Source: Hydrogenothermus marinus (GTDB lineage Bacteria; Aquificota; Aquificia; Aquificales; Hydrogenothermaceae). From it: a DNA stretch of 64,000 nucleotides. Positions 1-11,669 of this stretch are shown here, piece by piece. Where the stretch lies: the NCBI RefSeq assembly GCF_003688665.1, contig NZ_REFO01000010.1, positions 124,001 through 188,000 of the forward strand. Reading direction: 5' to 3'. Under the pieces are notes generated by a model. The model made no database searches. It saw nothing but the letters and a program-made list of their open reading frames with translations, and was not told the origin of the DNA. Positions within the stretch are counted from its first letter, which is position 1. Every line of letters begins with the position of its first letter. The position numbers and the translations under genes are program-made.

Positions 1-1
1 A

Positions 2-232
2 ACGATAAATTTATTAGGAGAAAATGGATTTTCCGGAAATCCAATTTATGAAGGACTAGAAAAAGTTATCAAAATAGATGGTGTATATATACATATATAT
101 GGTAAAAGACAAATATTCCCTTTAAGAAAAATGGGTCATGTTACTGTAATAGATAAAGACATAAATAAAGCTTTAGAGAAAGCAAAATATGTAAAAGAAA
201 ATCTAAAAGTAAAAGGAGATAGAAAATTATGA
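2..232 (+). CDS. purK: N5-carboxyaminoimidazole ribonucleotide synthase, C-terminal end (partial)
   Basis: The reading frame is open from the window edge and ends in a TGA that overlaps the purE start codon (ATGA). It encodes about 76 residues. They include NLLGENGF, then a YGK and an R-K-M-G-H motif, which is the typical C-terminal ATP-grasp tail of PurK. PurK converts AIR, ATP and bicarbonate to N5-CAIR in purine synthesis in the cytoplasm. The purK-purE order with translational coupling supports the call. The N-terminal and catalytic parts lie outside the window, so completeness cannot be judged. Confidence 0.87.
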   Translation, partial: TINLLGENGFSGNPIYEGLEKVIKIDGVYIHIYGKRQIFPLRKMGHVTVIDKDINKALEKAKYVKENLKVKGDRKL

Positions 233-741
233 TAGGAATAATAATGGGTAGTGATTCAGATTTACCTGTAATGAAACAAGCTGCTGATATTTTAGAGCAA
301 TTAAATATTTCTTATGAAATGACGATCGTATCAGCTCATCGAACTCCTGAAAGAATGTATGATTATGCAAAAAATGCAGAAAAAAGAGGGATTAAAGTAA
401 TAATAGCAGGTGCAGGAGGAGCTGCTCATTTACCTGGTATGGTGGCATCTTTAACAACTATACCAGTAATAGGAGTACCTGTAAAAACATCTTCATTAAA
501 TGGTATAGATTCGCTTCTATCTATTGTACAGATGCCAGCGGGTATACCTGTTGCGACAGTTGCAATAAATAATGCAAAAAATGCAGGACTTCTAGCAGCA
601 TCTATAATTTCCACCTTTGATAAAGAAGTTGCAAATAGATTAAAAGAATATAGAAAAAATTTAAAAGAAATGGTCTTACAAAAAGCAGAAACATTAGAAA
701 ATATAGGTTACAAAGAGTATTTAAAGGAAATGAATATATGA
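229..741 (+). CDS. purE: N5-carboxyaminoimidazole ribonucleotide mutase
   Basis: This is a 170-residue class I PurE, the usual bacterial length. It converts N5-CAIR to CAIR in de novo purine synthesis and forms octamers in the cytoplasm. The N-terminal GSDSDLPVM motif (about residues 8-16) and SAHRTPERM (about 35-43, with the catalytic His) are the family signatures. [12 protein letters not shown] stretch follows and builds the nucleotide pocket. The start overlaps the purK stop by 4 nt, with GGAG in the purK coding end as the likely ribosome site. The stop overlaps the next gene's start in the same ATGA fashion, so all three genes are probably co-transcribed. Confidence 0.95.
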   Translation: MIGIIMGSDSDLPVMKQAADILEQLNISYEMTIVSAHRTPERMYDYAKNAEKRGIKVIIAGAGGAAHLPGMVASLTTIPVIGVPVKTSSLNGIDSLLSIVQMPAGIPVATVAINNAKNAGLLAASIISTFDKEVANRLKEYRKNLKEMVLQKAETLENIGYKEYLKEMNI

Positions 742-2339
742 GCAATATAGAAAAATATAAATATTCTCTTTTCATATTTGTTTTAGTTTTTACATACACA
801 TGGAATTTTTGGATAAATGATATATGGATACCAAATGAAAGCTTTTATGCAGAAGCAGTCAGAGAGATGTTTGAATCAGGAAATTTTATTGATATTTATT
901 ACAATTATGAGCCAAGATTTAATAAACCTCCATTAACTTACTATCTTTCTGCATTATCTTGCTTTATTTTTGGTATTTCTGAGTTTGCAATAAGACTTCC
1001 TATAGTTTTAATGGCTTTAGGTTCAGTTTTTCTTACATTTTTAATAGGTAGAAGACTTTATGGTTTTAAAGTAGGTATTATTTCCGCTTTTATAATGTCT
1101 GTTTCTTTACAGTTTATAGGAAATAGTAGATATGTATCTCCTGAAGTGCCTCTTACTTTCTTTTTTCTGCTAACTTTATACCTATTTTTAATAGGTTATA
1201 AAGAGAAAAATTTTAAATATATTTTGCTTTCTTATATATCTCTTGGATTAGTAGTTTTAACAAAAGGATTCCCTTATATATTTGTTATAGGTGCCATTGT
1301 TATTTTTTATCTTTTAATAGAAAATAATTTTAACCTTAAAAATTTCTGGAAAGATTTTTTATTTTTAAAAATATGGATAGGACTTCCTATAACTATTGCT
1401 ATAGGTTTTTGGTGGTATATATATGAATATCTAAAATTTGGAGATTCTTTTTGGAATGTTTATTATAAAGAAACATTTGGTAGAGCTTTAAATAAACCTA
1501 CCCCTTTTTTTAGTATAAAGAACTTAACTTATTATTGGATAGTTATCTTATGGGCATTTTTACCATTTTCATTGGCATTTTATTTTGCATTAATTAAATA
1601 CTTTAAACAGCTTAAAACTTTTTCATTTATTTTTGCTTGGTTTTGGATAATGATAATAATATTTACAATAGCTAAAGGAAAACTTCCAACTTATATAATC
1701 CAAGCTTTTCCTGCTATGTCTATACTGACTGCTTATTTTATTGTAAATTATAAACCTGAAAATCTGAAAAAATATCTATATTATTTATCCTTTTTAATTC
1801 CTACTTTTTTATTTATGGCAGCAATAGGATACTTAGTGTATGTTTTACATCTTGATTACTTTTATTATATTTTTGTAGTTTTCCCTCTCTTGTATATTGT
1901 TAGATATAAAGATATAGCTTTAGCTCCTTTTTTAGCATCAATTTTACTTTTTTTAATGTTTAGTATATCTGTACTTCCAAAAATAGAAAAATATAGACCT
2001 TACGATAAGATAGGAAAAGCTATCGAAGATAACTTAATACATCCTTCAATTCCTTTAATAATAGAAAATAAATTCTTTCATAACTTACCATTTTATGCTA
2101 AAAGAAAAGTTTTAAGGGATTATCCTTTAAATAAAATTTTAAAAGCAAAAAAGCCTATTTTAGCATTAGTCTTAGAAAAAGATTATAAGTATTTTAAAAA
2201 TACAGATGTTTTATGGGAAGGATACCTTTATAATAAAGGTAGTGAATCTCAATTTATGAAATTTTTAAAAGCAGTAATAAAAGCAGAAAAAGGTGATTAT
2301 TCAGATTTTAGAAAATGGAAACTTATTTATATGAGGTAA
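738..2339 (+). CDS. GT39/ArnT-like integral membrane glycosyltransferase
   Basis: This 533-residue protein has about 11-12 hydrophobic helices, an N-terminal helix followed by a periplasmic-type first loop, and a hydrophilic C-terminal tail. It belongs to the PMT/ArnT superfamily, which moves sugars from polyprenyl-phosphate donors at the outer face of the inner membrane. The first loop carries [12 protein letters not shown], matching the family's DE-x-x-YAE catalytic motif but with Asn in place of Asp. A KPPLTYY motif follows, as in related enzymes. Acceptor and donor are not predictable; lipid A, a polysaccharide or a protein are all possible. It is translationally coupled to purE (4-nt overlap), which is probably positional rather than functional. 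Confidence 0.75.
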   Translation: MSNIEKYKYSLFIFVLVFTYTWNFWINDIWIPNESFYAEAVREMFESGNFIDIYYNYEPRFNKPPLTYYLSALSCFIFGISEFAIRLPIVLMALGSVFLTFLIGRRLYGFKVGIISAFIMSVSLQFIGNSRYVSPEVPLTFFFLLTLYLFLIGYKEKNFKYILLSYISLGLVVLTKGFPYIFVIGAIVIFYLLIENNFNLKNFWKDFLFLKIWIGLPITIAIGFWWYIYEYLKFGDSFWNVYYKETFGRALNKPTPFFSIKNLTYYWIVILWAFLPFSLAFYFALIKYFKQLKTFSFIFAWFWIMIIIFTIAKGKLPTYIIQAFPAMSILTAYFIVNYKPENLKKYLYYLSFLIPTFLFMAAIGYLVYVLHLDYFYYIFVVFPLLYIVRYKDIALAPFLASILLFLMFSISVLPKIEKYRPYDKIGKAIEDNLIHPSIPLIIENKFFHNLPFYAKRKVLRDYPLNKILKAKKPILALVLEKDYKYFKNTDVLWEGYLYNKGSESQFMKFLKAVIKAEKGDYSDFRKWKLIYMR

Positions 2340-2345
2340 AGAAAA

Positions 2346-3089
2346 ATGGAAGAAGTTATAACTTTAAATGGCAAAAGATTTTTAAATAAAAAAGTATTAA
2401 GAACATTAATGTATGGAGAAGGAGTTTTTGAAACATTTAGATATAAAGGAAGACTACCAAAAACAATTGATAAACATTACCAAAGATTAGTTGAAGGAGC
2501 AAAATTACTAAGCATTCCAGCAATTACAAAAGAAGATTACATCTATTACATAGAAGAAACAGTAAAAAATCTTGAAGAAAAAGATTTATATATTAAAACT
2601 ATTCTTACTTCTCAAGGAAATTCTTATTTTCCATTACTTCCAGAGGCATCTAATTTACTTGTTATAGCAAAACCTTTTAAGCCTTTAGAAAAAAAAGAGG
2701 TTAAATTAACTGTTTATCCTTACAAAGTTCATTCTTCTGATCCACTTCTAAGAATAAAATCAACAAGTTATGCAAGAAATATCCTTGCAAAAAGATATGC
2801 CCTTGAAAAAGGTGCTTTTGATAGCATCTTCTTAAATGAAAATGATGAGATAACAGAAACCTCATCTGCAAATATTTTTTGGATAAAAGATAAACATTTA
2901 TATACTCCTTCTTTAGAGTGTGGAGTTTTAAAAGGTATTACAAGGCAGATAGTATTAGAACAAGCTGTAAGAAAAGGTCTATGGTTTACAGAAGGTAGAT
3001 TTAAATTGGAAGATTTAAAAAGTGCAGACTTTATTTTTATAACAAATTCATTACATGGAATAATTAGGGTTAAATCTATTATTTATTAA
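2346..3089 (+). CDS. Class IV PLP aminotransferase / aminodeoxychorismate lyase-like
   Basis: This 247-residue protein has the fold-type IV PLP layout: MYGEGVFETFR near residues 22-32, a candidate PLP lysine (Lys138) in RIKSTSYARN, and ETSSANIFW at about 171-179, which contacts the cofactor phosphate. The size and the VFET start fit 4-amino-4-deoxychorismate lyase (PabC, folate pathway). Branched-chain or D-amino-acid aminotransferases share these motifs but are usually longer. A folate enzyme (folC) is present elsewhere in the window. GAGGT lies about 9 nt before the ATG, overlapping the end of the preceding gene, so the two are probably co-transcribed. Substrate specificity is an inference. 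Confidence 0.72.
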   Translation: MEEVITLNGKRFLNKKVLRTLMYGEGVFETFRYKGRLPKTIDKHYQRLVEGAKLLSIPAITKEDYIYYIEETVKNLEEKDLYIKTILTSQGNSYFPLLPEASNLLVIAKPFKPLEKKEVKLTVYPYKVHSSDPLLRIKSTSYARNILAKRYALEKGAFDSIFLNENDEITETSSANIFWIKDKHLYTPSLECGVLKGITRQIVLEQAVRKGLWFTEGRFKLEDLKSADFIFITNSLHGIIRVKSIIY

Positions 3090-3091
3090 GC

Positions 3092-3144
3092 TATAATAGT
3101 ATATGATAACTATATTTATTTATAAATATTATTGTTTTTGGAGG
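3092..3144 (+). promoter_or_regulatory. Probable -10 element and ribosome binding site for lysC
   Basis: A consensus TATAAT lies at 3092-3097, just after the preceding gene's stop. No convincing -35 is visible 16-18 bp upstream. GGAGG at 3140-3144 precedes the TTG start at 3152 and decides that start. The leader would be about 50 nt, too short for a lysine riboswitch, and none is seen. Confidence 0.4.
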
Positions 3145-3151
3145 ATATTAA

Positions 3152-4384
3152 TTGCCTTTAGTTGTTAAAAAGTTTGGTGGAACATCAGTTGGAAATTTAG
3201 ATAGAATAAGAAATGTTGCAAAAAAAGTAAAAAAAGCAGTAGAAAATGGTGAAAAGGTTGTTGTAGTTTCTTCTGCAATGTCTGGAGAAACAGATAAACT
3301 TCTTGAGTATTGTTATAGTTTATCAAAAAGGCCAAATCCAAGGGAAGTAGATCAGGTAGTATCAACTGGAGAGCAAGTAGCAATAGGACTTTTATCAATA
3401 GCACTTCAAGAGATGGGAATACCTGCAGTAAGCTTAACAGGGTGGCAAGTACCAATAGAAACAGATGATATTCATACAAAAGCAAGAATTAAACATATAA
3501 ATTCTAAAAGAATAAAAGAAGAATTAGATAAAGGAAAAGTTGTAATAGTTGCAGGTTTTCAAGGAATAGATAAAAATGGAGATATTACAACCCTTGGAAG
3601 AGGTGGATCAGATACTACTGCAGTAGCTTTAGCAGCAGCTTTAAAAGCTGATATTTGTGAGATATATACAGATGTTCCTGGAGTATTTACAGCAGATCCA
3701 AGAATTGTACCTGAAGCTAAGAAAATACCTATTATCTCTTACGAAGAGATGATGGAAATGGCTTCTCTTGGATCTAAAGTCATGCAGATAAGATCAGTAG
3801 AATTTGCAGCAAAATATAAAGTAAAAATACATGTAAGATCTTCTTTTAATGATGAAGAAGGTACATGGATTATGGAGGAAAATGAAGAAATGGAAAAAGT
3901 AGCAGTAAGAGGAATAAGTCATGATTTAAAAGAATCAAAAATAACTGTTGTTAAAGTTCCTGATAAACCGGGAATTGCAGCAAAACTATTTAAAACCTTA
4001 GGAGACAAAAATATAGTTGTAGATATGATTGTTCAAAATGTTTCTCATGAAGGTTATACAGATATTTCATTTACAGTTAATAAAACAGACGCAGATTATG
4101 CAGAAGATATAGCAAAGGAAGTAGCAAAAGAGGTCGGAGCAGCTGGTGTAGATAGAAATGATAAAATAGCAAAAATATCTGTTGTTGGTCTTGGTATGAA
4201 AACCCATGCAGGCACAGCAGGTAAAATGTTTGATGTTCTTCAAAAAGAAGGAATTAATATATATGCAATTTCTACTTCTGAAATAAAAATATCTTGCTTA
4301 ATAGATGAAAAATACGCAGAGCTTGCAGTAAGAGCTTTACATGAGGCATTTATAGAAGATAAAGATGTTATGGTTATAGATTAA
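3152..4384 (+). CDS. lysC: Aspartate kinase
   Basis: This 410-residue monofunctional aspartokinase phosphorylates L-aspartate, the entry step to lysine/diaminopimelate, threonine and methionine. KKFGGTSVG (residues 6-14) is the ATP/aspartate signature. [16 protein letters not shown] (about 148-163) and [15 protein letters not shown] (about 171-185) follow as in all LysC proteins. Residues from about 265 onward form two ACT domains (V-P-D-K-P-G-I-A), which in this family bind lysine and/or threonine for feedback inhibition. The start is a TTG with a strong GGAGG 7 nt upstream. Length and domain order are normal. Confidence 0.96.
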   Translation: MPLVVKKFGGTSVGNLDRIRNVAKKVKKAVENGEKVVVVSSAMSGETDKLLEYCYSLSKRPNPREVDQVVSTGEQVAIGLLSIALQEMGIPAVSLTGWQVPIETDDIHTKARIKHINSKRIKEELDKGKVVIVAGFQGIDKNGDITTLGRGGSDTTAVALAAALKADICEIYTDVPGVFTADPRIVPEAKKIPIISYEEMMEMASLGSKVMQIRSVEFAAKYKVKIHVRSSFNDEEGTWIMEENEEMEKVAVRGISHDLKESKITVVKVPDKPGIAAKLFKTLGDKNIVVDMIVQNVSHEGYTDISFTVNKTDADYAEDIAKEVAKEVGAAGVDRNDKIAKISVVGLGMKTHAGTAGKMFDVLQKEGINIYAISTSEIKISCLIDEKYAELAVRALHEAFIEDKDVMVID

Positions 4385-4395
4385 GGAGATTTATT

Positions 4396-5829
4396 ATGAG
4401 AAGAAAGAAAATAAGAAAAGTTTTAATAGCAAATAGAGGTGAAATAGCAACAAGAATAATAAGAGCATGTAAAGAGCTTGGTATAAAAACTGTTGCTATT
4501 TACTCGGAAGCAGATTCTAAAGGTTTATGGCTAAAAAAAGCAGATGAAGCTTATATGATACCTGGAGATCCAATAAAAGCATACCTTAACTTTTATAAAA
4601 TTGTAGATTTAGCTAAGAACACTGGAGCAGATGCTATTCATCCTGGCTATGGGTTTTTAGCTGAAAATGCAGATTTTGCAAGGTACTGTCAAAAAAGAGG
4701 AATTATATTTATAGGTCCTAAACCTGAGCATATAGAGCTTTTTGGAGATAAGATTAAATCTAAGATTGCAATGAGAGAGGTTGGAGTACCTGTTCTTCCC
4801 GGAACTGATGAGCCAATTACAGATTTAGAAGAAGCTAAAAAATTTGCAAAGAAAATAGGTTTTCCAGTAATAATTAAGGCTGCTTATGGTGGCGGTGGCC
4901 GTGGAATGAGAATTGTTAAAAAAGAAGAAGATTTTGAAGAACTTTTTAAATCTGCAACTTCAGAAGCAGAGAAATTTTTTGGAAATGGAGCAGTATTTAT
5001 AGAAAAGTATGTTGAAAATCCAAGACATATAGAAATTCAAGTAATTGCAGACAAATATGGGAATGTTGTACATCTTGGGGAAAGAGATTGTTCTATACAA
5101 AGAAGACATCAAAAAGTAATAGAGATAGCACCTTCTCCAACTTTATCAGAAAAAGTTAGAAGAGAGCTTTACAGAGTAGCAGTAAAATCTATGTTTAAAC
5201 TTGGTTATGAAAGTGTTGGTACATTAGAGTTTCTTGTTGATGAAAATGATAATTTTTACTTTATTGAGATGAATACAAGAATTCAAGTTGAACATCCAGT
5301 TACAGAAATGATAACAGGAATAGATATAATGCAAAGGATGATAGAAATAGCAGAAGGAAAAAAACTTCCTTTCTTACAAGAAGAAATTCAGATGAGAGGT
5401 TATTCAATAGAATTTAGAATAAATGCAGAAGACCCAACTAAAAATTTTGCACCATCTCCTGGTAGAATAACATCTTATCACTCACCAGGGGGGCCAGGAG
5501 TAAGAATAGATGCTGCTGTATACAAAGATTATATAATTCCTCCTTATTATGATCCTATGATAGCAAAGCTTATAGTTTGGGCTTTAAATTGGGAACAAGT
5601 TGTAAATAGAGCTCAAAGATCCTTAGATGAATTTATAGTTAGAGGTACACCTACAAATTTAGCATTACTTCGTCATATTGTTAGAGATAAAGATTTTAGA
5701 GAAGGAAGATTTACAACAAGCTATTTAGATGAAAAACTTCCAAAATTCAAATTTAAAAGGGAAGAAATTAATCCTGAAGATTTAGCAGTTGCATTAGCTG
5801 CAGCTATAGCTGCGTATCATAAACTTTAA
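4396..5829 (+). CDS. Biotin carboxylase subunit (pyruvate, 2-oxoglutarate or acetyl-CoA carboxylase)
   Basis: This 477-residue ATP-grasp biotin carboxylase carboxylates biotin on a separate carrier subunit. The sequence shows LIANRGEIATRIIRA (10-24), the glycine-rich GGGGRG at 165-170, HIEIQV, ERDCSIQRRHQK and EMNTRIQVEHPVTE, all with catalytic residues intact. It is longer than AccC (about 450) and close in length to CfiB (2-oxoglutarate carboxylase, Hydrogenobacter) and PycA. No biotin-carrier or carboxyltransferase gene is adjacent, so the substrate cannot be set. In an rTCA autotroph, anaplerotic pyruvate or 2-oxoglutarate carboxylation would fit. AGGAG precedes the ATG. Confidence 0.85.
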   Translation: MRRKKIRKVLIANRGEIATRIIRACKELGIKTVAIYSEADSKGLWLKKADEAYMIPGDPIKAYLNFYKIVDLAKNTGADAIHPGYGFLAENADFARYCQKRGIIFIGPKPEHIELFGDKIKSKIAMREVGVPVLPGTDEPITDLEEAKKFAKKIGFPVIIKAAYGGGGRGMRIVKKEEDFEELFKSATSEAEKFFGNGAVFIEKYVENPRHIEIQVIADKYGNVVHLGERDCSIQRRHQKVIEIAPSPTLSEKVRRELYRVAVKSMFKLGYESVGTLEFLVDENDNFYFIEMNTRIQVEHPVTEMITGIDIMQRMIEIAEGKKLPFLQEEIQMRGYSIEFRINAEDPTKNFAPSPGRITSYHSPGGPGVRIDAAVYKDYIIPPYYDPMIAKLIVWALNWEQVVNRAQRSLDEFIVRGTPTNLALLRHIVRDKDFREGRFTTSYLDEKLPKFKFKREEINPEDLAVALAAAIAAYHKL

Positions 5830-5842
5830 AGGAGGGTAATAG

Positions 5843-7493
<1,651 letters not shown>

Positions 7494-8121
7494 AAGGATA
7501 TTTTTTTGATCTTGATGGAACATTGATAGATTCTTCAAAAGATATAGCAATAGCAGCAAACTATGCTTTAAAAAAACTTGGTTTTAATGAACTTCCTGAA
7601 AAAGAGATAATTAAAAATGTTGGTTATGGTGGTGAAAACCTTATAAAAGGAATATTGCCAGAAAAAAAAGAAGAATTAATAAAGGAAGGAGTTAAATATT
7701 TTAGGGAGTATTACTTTTCAAATCCGGCAGTACATACGAAACTTTATGATGGTATTTATGAGATATTAGAAGGATTAAAAAAGAAAAATAAAAAAATAGC
7801 AGTTATTACAAATAAATATTTTGATATATCAAAACAGATTTTAGGAAAACTTCAAATAATAGACATGATAGATATTCTAATAGGAGGCGATTCTGTAGAA
7901 AATAAAAAACCTCATCCTGAGCCTGTTTTAAAAGCATTAGAAGATTTAAACATATCAAATGCAGTAATGATTGGAGATAGTGAAACAGATATAAAATCAG
8001 GGAAAGAGGCAGGTATATACACTATTCTTGTAGAATATGGATTTGGGAAAATAGATATTGCAAAAAAATTAGGTCCAAATTTTATAGTGAAAAATACTAA
8101 AGAACTAAAAGGGATACTTTT

Positions 8122-8349
8122 ATGAAAATAAGAATAAAAGTAAAACCTAATGCAAAAAAAGAAGAGATAAAAAAAATAGAAGATGACTATTTTGAAATTA
8201 GAGTTACAGTTGTTCCAGAAAAAGGAAAAGCTAACAAAAAAGTTATAGAGATACTATCTAAATATTTTAAAGTGCCAAAATCAAATATTACTCTTTTAAA
8301 AGGTGAAACCTCAAAAGAAAAACTTTTTGAAATTATTCCTAAGGATTAA
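8122..8349 (+). CDS. DUF167 (YggU-type) family protein
   Basis: This 75-residue protein matches the small DUF167 family: IRIKVKPNAKKEEI at the N-terminus, RVTVVPEKGKANKKVIEILSKYFKVPKS in the middle, and LLKGETSKEKLFEI at the end. The family is conserved in bacteria, archaea and eukaryotes, has an alpha/beta fold, and has no settled function. It starts within the stop of the upstream phosphatase (ATGA) and is the last gene before the aclBA promoter. No hairpin terminator is obvious after it. Confidence 0.85.
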   Translation: MKIRIKVKPNAKKEEIKKIEDDYFEIRVTVVPEKGKANKKVIEILSKYFKVPKSNITLLKGETSKEKLFEIIPKD

Positions 8350-8368
8350 TTCCCTAATTTTTTATTTT

Positions 8369-8408
8369 ATAAAACAGCGTTTTATTTTCCTTATACATTT
8401 GATATAAT
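8369..8408 (+). promoter_or_regulatory. aclBA promoter with a perfect 7+3+7 inverted repeat
   Basis: ATAAAAC-AGC-GTTTTAT at 8369-8385 is a perfect inverted repeat with a 3-nt centre. A consensus TATAAT follows at 8403-8408. With a 17-bp spacer the -35 hexamer would be TTTTAT (8380-8385), a poor match lying inside the right arm. That is the geometry of an activator-dependent promoter, although repression is equally possible. Related repeats stand at the mdh and korA promoters. Confidence 0.6.
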
Positions 8409-8453
8409 TTTAAGGTTATTATTTATTTTTTGAATAATTGTAGGAGGATTTAA

Positions 8454-9764
8454 ATGGCTCAAAGAGGAATTAGGGAATTTGATGGTAAGAGAATTTTAGC
8501 TAAAAACTGGGAAGAGTATTTTAATGGGGATTTTGAGTATGACTTTAAATCAATATTAATTACTCCAGAAACAGATTTAGACAAAATTCCTGAAGAATAT
8601 CCTTGGGTTAAAGAAACTCCTCTTGTTGCAAAACCAGATATGCTTTTTGGTAAAAGAGGAAAATTAGGCCTTATCTATTTTAAAAAGGAAAAACCTGGAG
8701 ATGTTACTTGGGAAGATGCTAAAGAATGGATAAAGCAAAAAATGGCTGAAGAAGTTGAAATAAACGGAGTAAAAGGACATTTAACTCATTTCTTAGTTGA
8801 ACCTTTTGTTCCTCATAAACCAGAAGAAGAATATTATGTAGCAATAACAGTTGGTGAAGATGAAGATATTGTTTATATGTCTGCTTTTGGTGGAATAGAA
8901 GTTGAAGAAAATTGGGATAAAGTTGTTGAAGTAAAAATACCAGTAGGTGCTTCAGATGAAGAAATAAAAAAATTAATTGAAGAAAATGTTCCAGCAGATA
9001 TAAAAGATAAAGAAAAATATGCAGATTTTGTATATAGACTTTATAAACTCTTTAGAGATTTACATTTTGCATATCTTGAAATTAATCCACTTGTAATGGT
9101 CGGAAATAAAGTTTACCCACTTGACTTTGTTGGTAGAGTTGATGATACAGCTCAATTTGTTGTTGGTAAAAAATGGGGAGATTTAGAATTTCCTGCAGGA
9201 TTTGGAGGAGAACTTACACCTGAAGAGAAATATATTAAAGAAATGGATGAAAAATCTGGTGCATCTTTAAAACTTACAATTTTAAATCCAGAAGGAAGAA
9301 TATGGACATTAGTTGCAGGTGGTGGTGCATCTGTTGTTTATGCTGATACTGTTGCAGACTTAGGACAGGTTAAAGAACTTGCAAATTATGGTGAGTACTC
9401 AGGAAACCCATCAAGAACAGAAACAAGAGAGTATGTAAAAACAGTTTTTGATTTAATGACAAGAAATAAACATCCAGAAGGAGATAAAATTCTAATAATT
9501 GGTGGTGCTATCGCTAACTTTACAGATGTTGCAAAAACATTTGAAGGTATTATAGATGCAATGAAAGAATATGCTGATAAGCTTAAAGAAGTTGGAGTTA
9601 AAATCTATGTAAGAAGAGGTGGTCCTAATTACGAAGTAGGTCTTAAAAGAATTAAACAAGCAGCTGAAGAACTTGGCCTTCCAATAGAAGTTTATGGACC
9701 TGAAACTCATATGACTGAAATAGTTAGAAAAGCTATAGATGAAAATGTAAATAAAGCAGCTTAA
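8454..9764 (+). CDS. aclB: ATP-citrate lyase, beta (small) subunit
   Basis: This 436-residue SucC-like subunit works with AclA to cleave citrate, using ATP and CoA, to acetyl-CoA, oxaloacetate and ADP. This is the key step of the rTCA cycle. The N-terminal half is ATP-grasp (VAKPDMLFGKRGKLGL near 58-73; LEINPLVMVGNKVYPLDFVGRVDDTAQF near 207-234). The C-terminal part is a CoA-ligase domain (VAGGGASVVYADTVADLG; IGGAIANFTDV; VRRGGPNYEVGL). The length fits bacterial AclB. It is the first gene of the operon, has GGAGG 8 nt before the ATG, and lies 25 nt upstream of aclA. The promoter carries the shared inverted repeat. Confidence 0.95.
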   Translation: MAQRGIREFDGKRILAKNWEEYFNGDFEYDFKSILITPETDLDKIPEEYPWVKETPLVAKPDMLFGKRGKLGLIYFKKEKPGDVTWEDAKEWIKQKMAEEVEINGVKGHLTHFLVEPFVPHKPEEEYYVAITVGEDEDIVYMSAFGGIEVEENWDKVVEVKIPVGASDEEIKKLIEENVPADIKDKEKYADFVYRLYKLFRDLHFAYLEINPLVMVGNKVYPLDFVGRVDDTAQFVVGKKWGDLEFPAGFGGELTPEEKYIKEMDEKSGASLKLTILNPEGRIWTLVAGGGASVVYADTVADLGQVKELANYGEYSGNPSRTETREYVKTVFDLMTRNKHPEGDKILIIGGAIANFTDVAKTFEGIIDAMKEYADKLKEVGVKIYVRRGGPNYEVGLKRIKQAAEELGLPIEVYGPETHMTEIVRKAIDENVNKAA

Positions 9765-9789
9765 TAAGAAAAATAAGGAGGAAAAACTA

Positions 9790-11637
9790 ATGAGCAAACC
9801 TGATTACTTATTATTTGACAGAAATACTAAAGCAATTTTTTGGAACTTAAACAGAAACGCAATACAAAGAATGCTTGATTATGATTATGTAGTAGGAAGA
9901 GAGCCTTCAATAGTAGCGATAGTTGCACCTACTCAATCAAGAAAATTTGACAAATTCTTCTATGGAACACAAGAAATAAGAATTCCTATATATAAATCAA
10001 CTACAGATGCAGCTAAGGATTTCCCAGAAGCTGATGTTTTATTAAATTTTGCATCTTTTAGAACTGCTTATGATGTAACAATGGAAGCTCTTGAAATACC
10101 AACTATAAGAACAATTGCAATTACAGCAGAAGGTATTCCTGAAAGATTTGCAAGAATTATGAGAATTAAAGCAAAAGAACTTGGAAAATGGATTATAGGG
10201 CCAGCTACAGTTGGTGGAATTGCTCCAGGAGCATTTAGAATAGCAAATACAGGTGGAACAATAGAAAATATTATAAATTCAAAACTTCATAGACCAGGTT
10301 CTGTAGGCCTTGTTACAAGATCAGGTGGATTATTTAATGAGCTTTCAAATGTAATTGCAAGAAATGCAGATGGTCTTGCAGAAGGTATAGCTATTGGTGG
10401 TGATAGATATCCAGGATCAGACTTTTTAGATCATATGCTTAGATATGAAAAAAATCCACAAGTTAAATTTATGGTTCTTCTTGGTGAAGTTGGTGGAGAA
10501 CTTGAATACAAAGTTGCTGAAGCTATAAAAGATGGAAGAATTACAAAACCTGTAATTGGATGGTGTATAGGTACTATTTCTAAACATTTTGGTGGAGAAG
10601 TTCAGTTTGGACATGCAGGTGCAAAAGCAGGTGCAGAAAGAGAAACTGCAGATGCTAAAAATGCTGCCCTTGCAGAAGCAGGTGCTCATGTACCAAAATC
10701 TTTTAATGACTTACCAGAACTTATAAATGGTATTTATGAAGAACTAAAATCAAAAGGAATAATTACAGAAATAGAAGAACCAGAAGTACCACCAATTCCA
10801 GAAGATTATGCAAAAGCAGTAAAAGCTGGAAAAGTAAGAAGACCTACAAACTTTATCTGTACAATATCAGATGATAGAGGTGAAGAAGCAACTTACTGTG
10901 GAGTACCAATTTCTGAAGTTGTAGAAAGAGGATTCTCAATTGCTGATGTAATCGGCCTTTTATGGTTTAAAAAGAAATTCCCAGAATGGTCTTCTAAATT
11001 TATAGATATGGTAATTAAAATTGTTGCTGATCATGGTCCTGCAGTTTCAGGAGCACATAATACAAAAGTTACGGCAAGAGCTGGAAAAGATTTAATGTCT
11101 TCAATTGTTACAGGTATATTAACTATTGGGCCAAGATTTGGTGGTGCAATTGATGGTGCTGCTAAATATTTCAAAATGGCAAAAGAGAAAAATATGTCTC
11201 CAGATGAATTTGTAGCTTATATGAAAAATGTTGAAAAAATACCTATACCGGGAATTGGACATAGAATTAAATCTACTAAAAATCCAGATAAAAGGGTAGA
11301 ACTACTTAAAAACTTTGCTAAAGAAAACTTTCCTAAAACTGAGCTTTTAGACTATGCTTTAGAAGTTGAAAAATTAACTACTTCTAAGAAAGAAAACCTT
11401 ATTCTTAATGTTGATGGAACAATTGGTGTTTTACTTGTAGATATGTTTAAAGAACTTGGATACTCTGATCAAGAAATTGATGAACTTATTAATGCTGGTG
11501 CATTTAATGCATTCTTTGTACTTGGTAGAACAATAGGATTTATTGGACATTATCTTGATGAGAAAAGACTTGATATGCCATTATATAGACATCCATGGGA
11601 TGACATTCTTTATGATGTTAAATGTGATATTGAGTAA
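9790..11637 (+). CDS. aclA: ATP-citrate lyase, alpha (large) subunit
   Basis: This 615-residue protein contains a SucD-like CoA-binding/ligase region (about 1-330) fused to a citrate-synthase-like citryl-CoA lyase domain (about 350-615). The phosphorylated His is His275 in FGHAGAKAG. The C-terminal domain has GPAVSGAHNTKVTARAGKDL, FGGAIDGAAKYF, GIGHRIKS and NVDGTIGVLL, with the expected His/Asp residues. The length equals that of other prokaryotic AclA proteins. AGGAGG precedes the ATG. A strong hairpin terminator directly follows, so aclBA is a two-gene operon. Confidence 0.96.
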   Translation: MSKPDYLLFDRNTKAIFWNLNRNAIQRMLDYDYVVGREPSIVAIVAPTQSRKFDKFFYGTQEIRIPIYKSTTDAAKDFPEADVLLNFASFRTAYDVTMEALEIPTIRTIAITAEGIPERFARIMRIKAKELGKWIIGPATVGGIAPGAFRIANTGGTIENIINSKLHRPGSVGLVTRSGGLFNELSNVIARNADGLAEGIAIGGDRYPGSDFLDHMLRYEKNPQVKFMVLLGEVGGELEYKVAEAIKDGRITKPVIGWCIGTISKHFGGEVQFGHAGAKAGAERETADAKNAALAEAGAHVPKSFNDLPELINGIYEELKSKGIITEIEEPEVPPIPEDYAKAVKAGKVRRPTNFICTISDDRGEEATYCGVPISEVVERGFSIADVIGLLWFKKKFPEWSSKFIDMVIKIVADHGPAVSGAHNTKVTARAGKDLMSSIVTGILTIGPRFGGAIDGAAKYFKMAKEKNMSPDEFVAYMKNVEKIPIPGIGHRIKSTKNPDKRVELLKNFAKENFPKTELLDYALEVEKLTTSKKENLILNVDGTIGVLLVDMFKELGYSDQEIDELINAGAFNAFFVLGRTIGFIGHYLDEKRLDMPLYRHPWDDILYDVKCDIE

Positions 11638-11641
11638 TTTT

Positions 11642-11669
11642 AAAAGGGGCTTCAAGCCCCTTTTTTTTA
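11642..11669 (+). terminator. Rho-independent terminator after aclA
   Basis: AAAAGGGGCTT pairs with AAGCCCCTTTT around a very small loop, followed by a run of T. It begins 4 nt after the aclA stop and closes the aclBA operon. Confidence 0.93.

Noticed and set aside
3092-3151. Lysine riboswitch before lysC
   Set aside because: The leader is about 50 nt, far shorter than the known aptamer, and no matching structure is seen.
3165-3485. 106-codon leucine-rich ORF on the minus strand
   Set aside because: It is antisense to conserved aspartate kinase, low complexity, and has no ribosome site.
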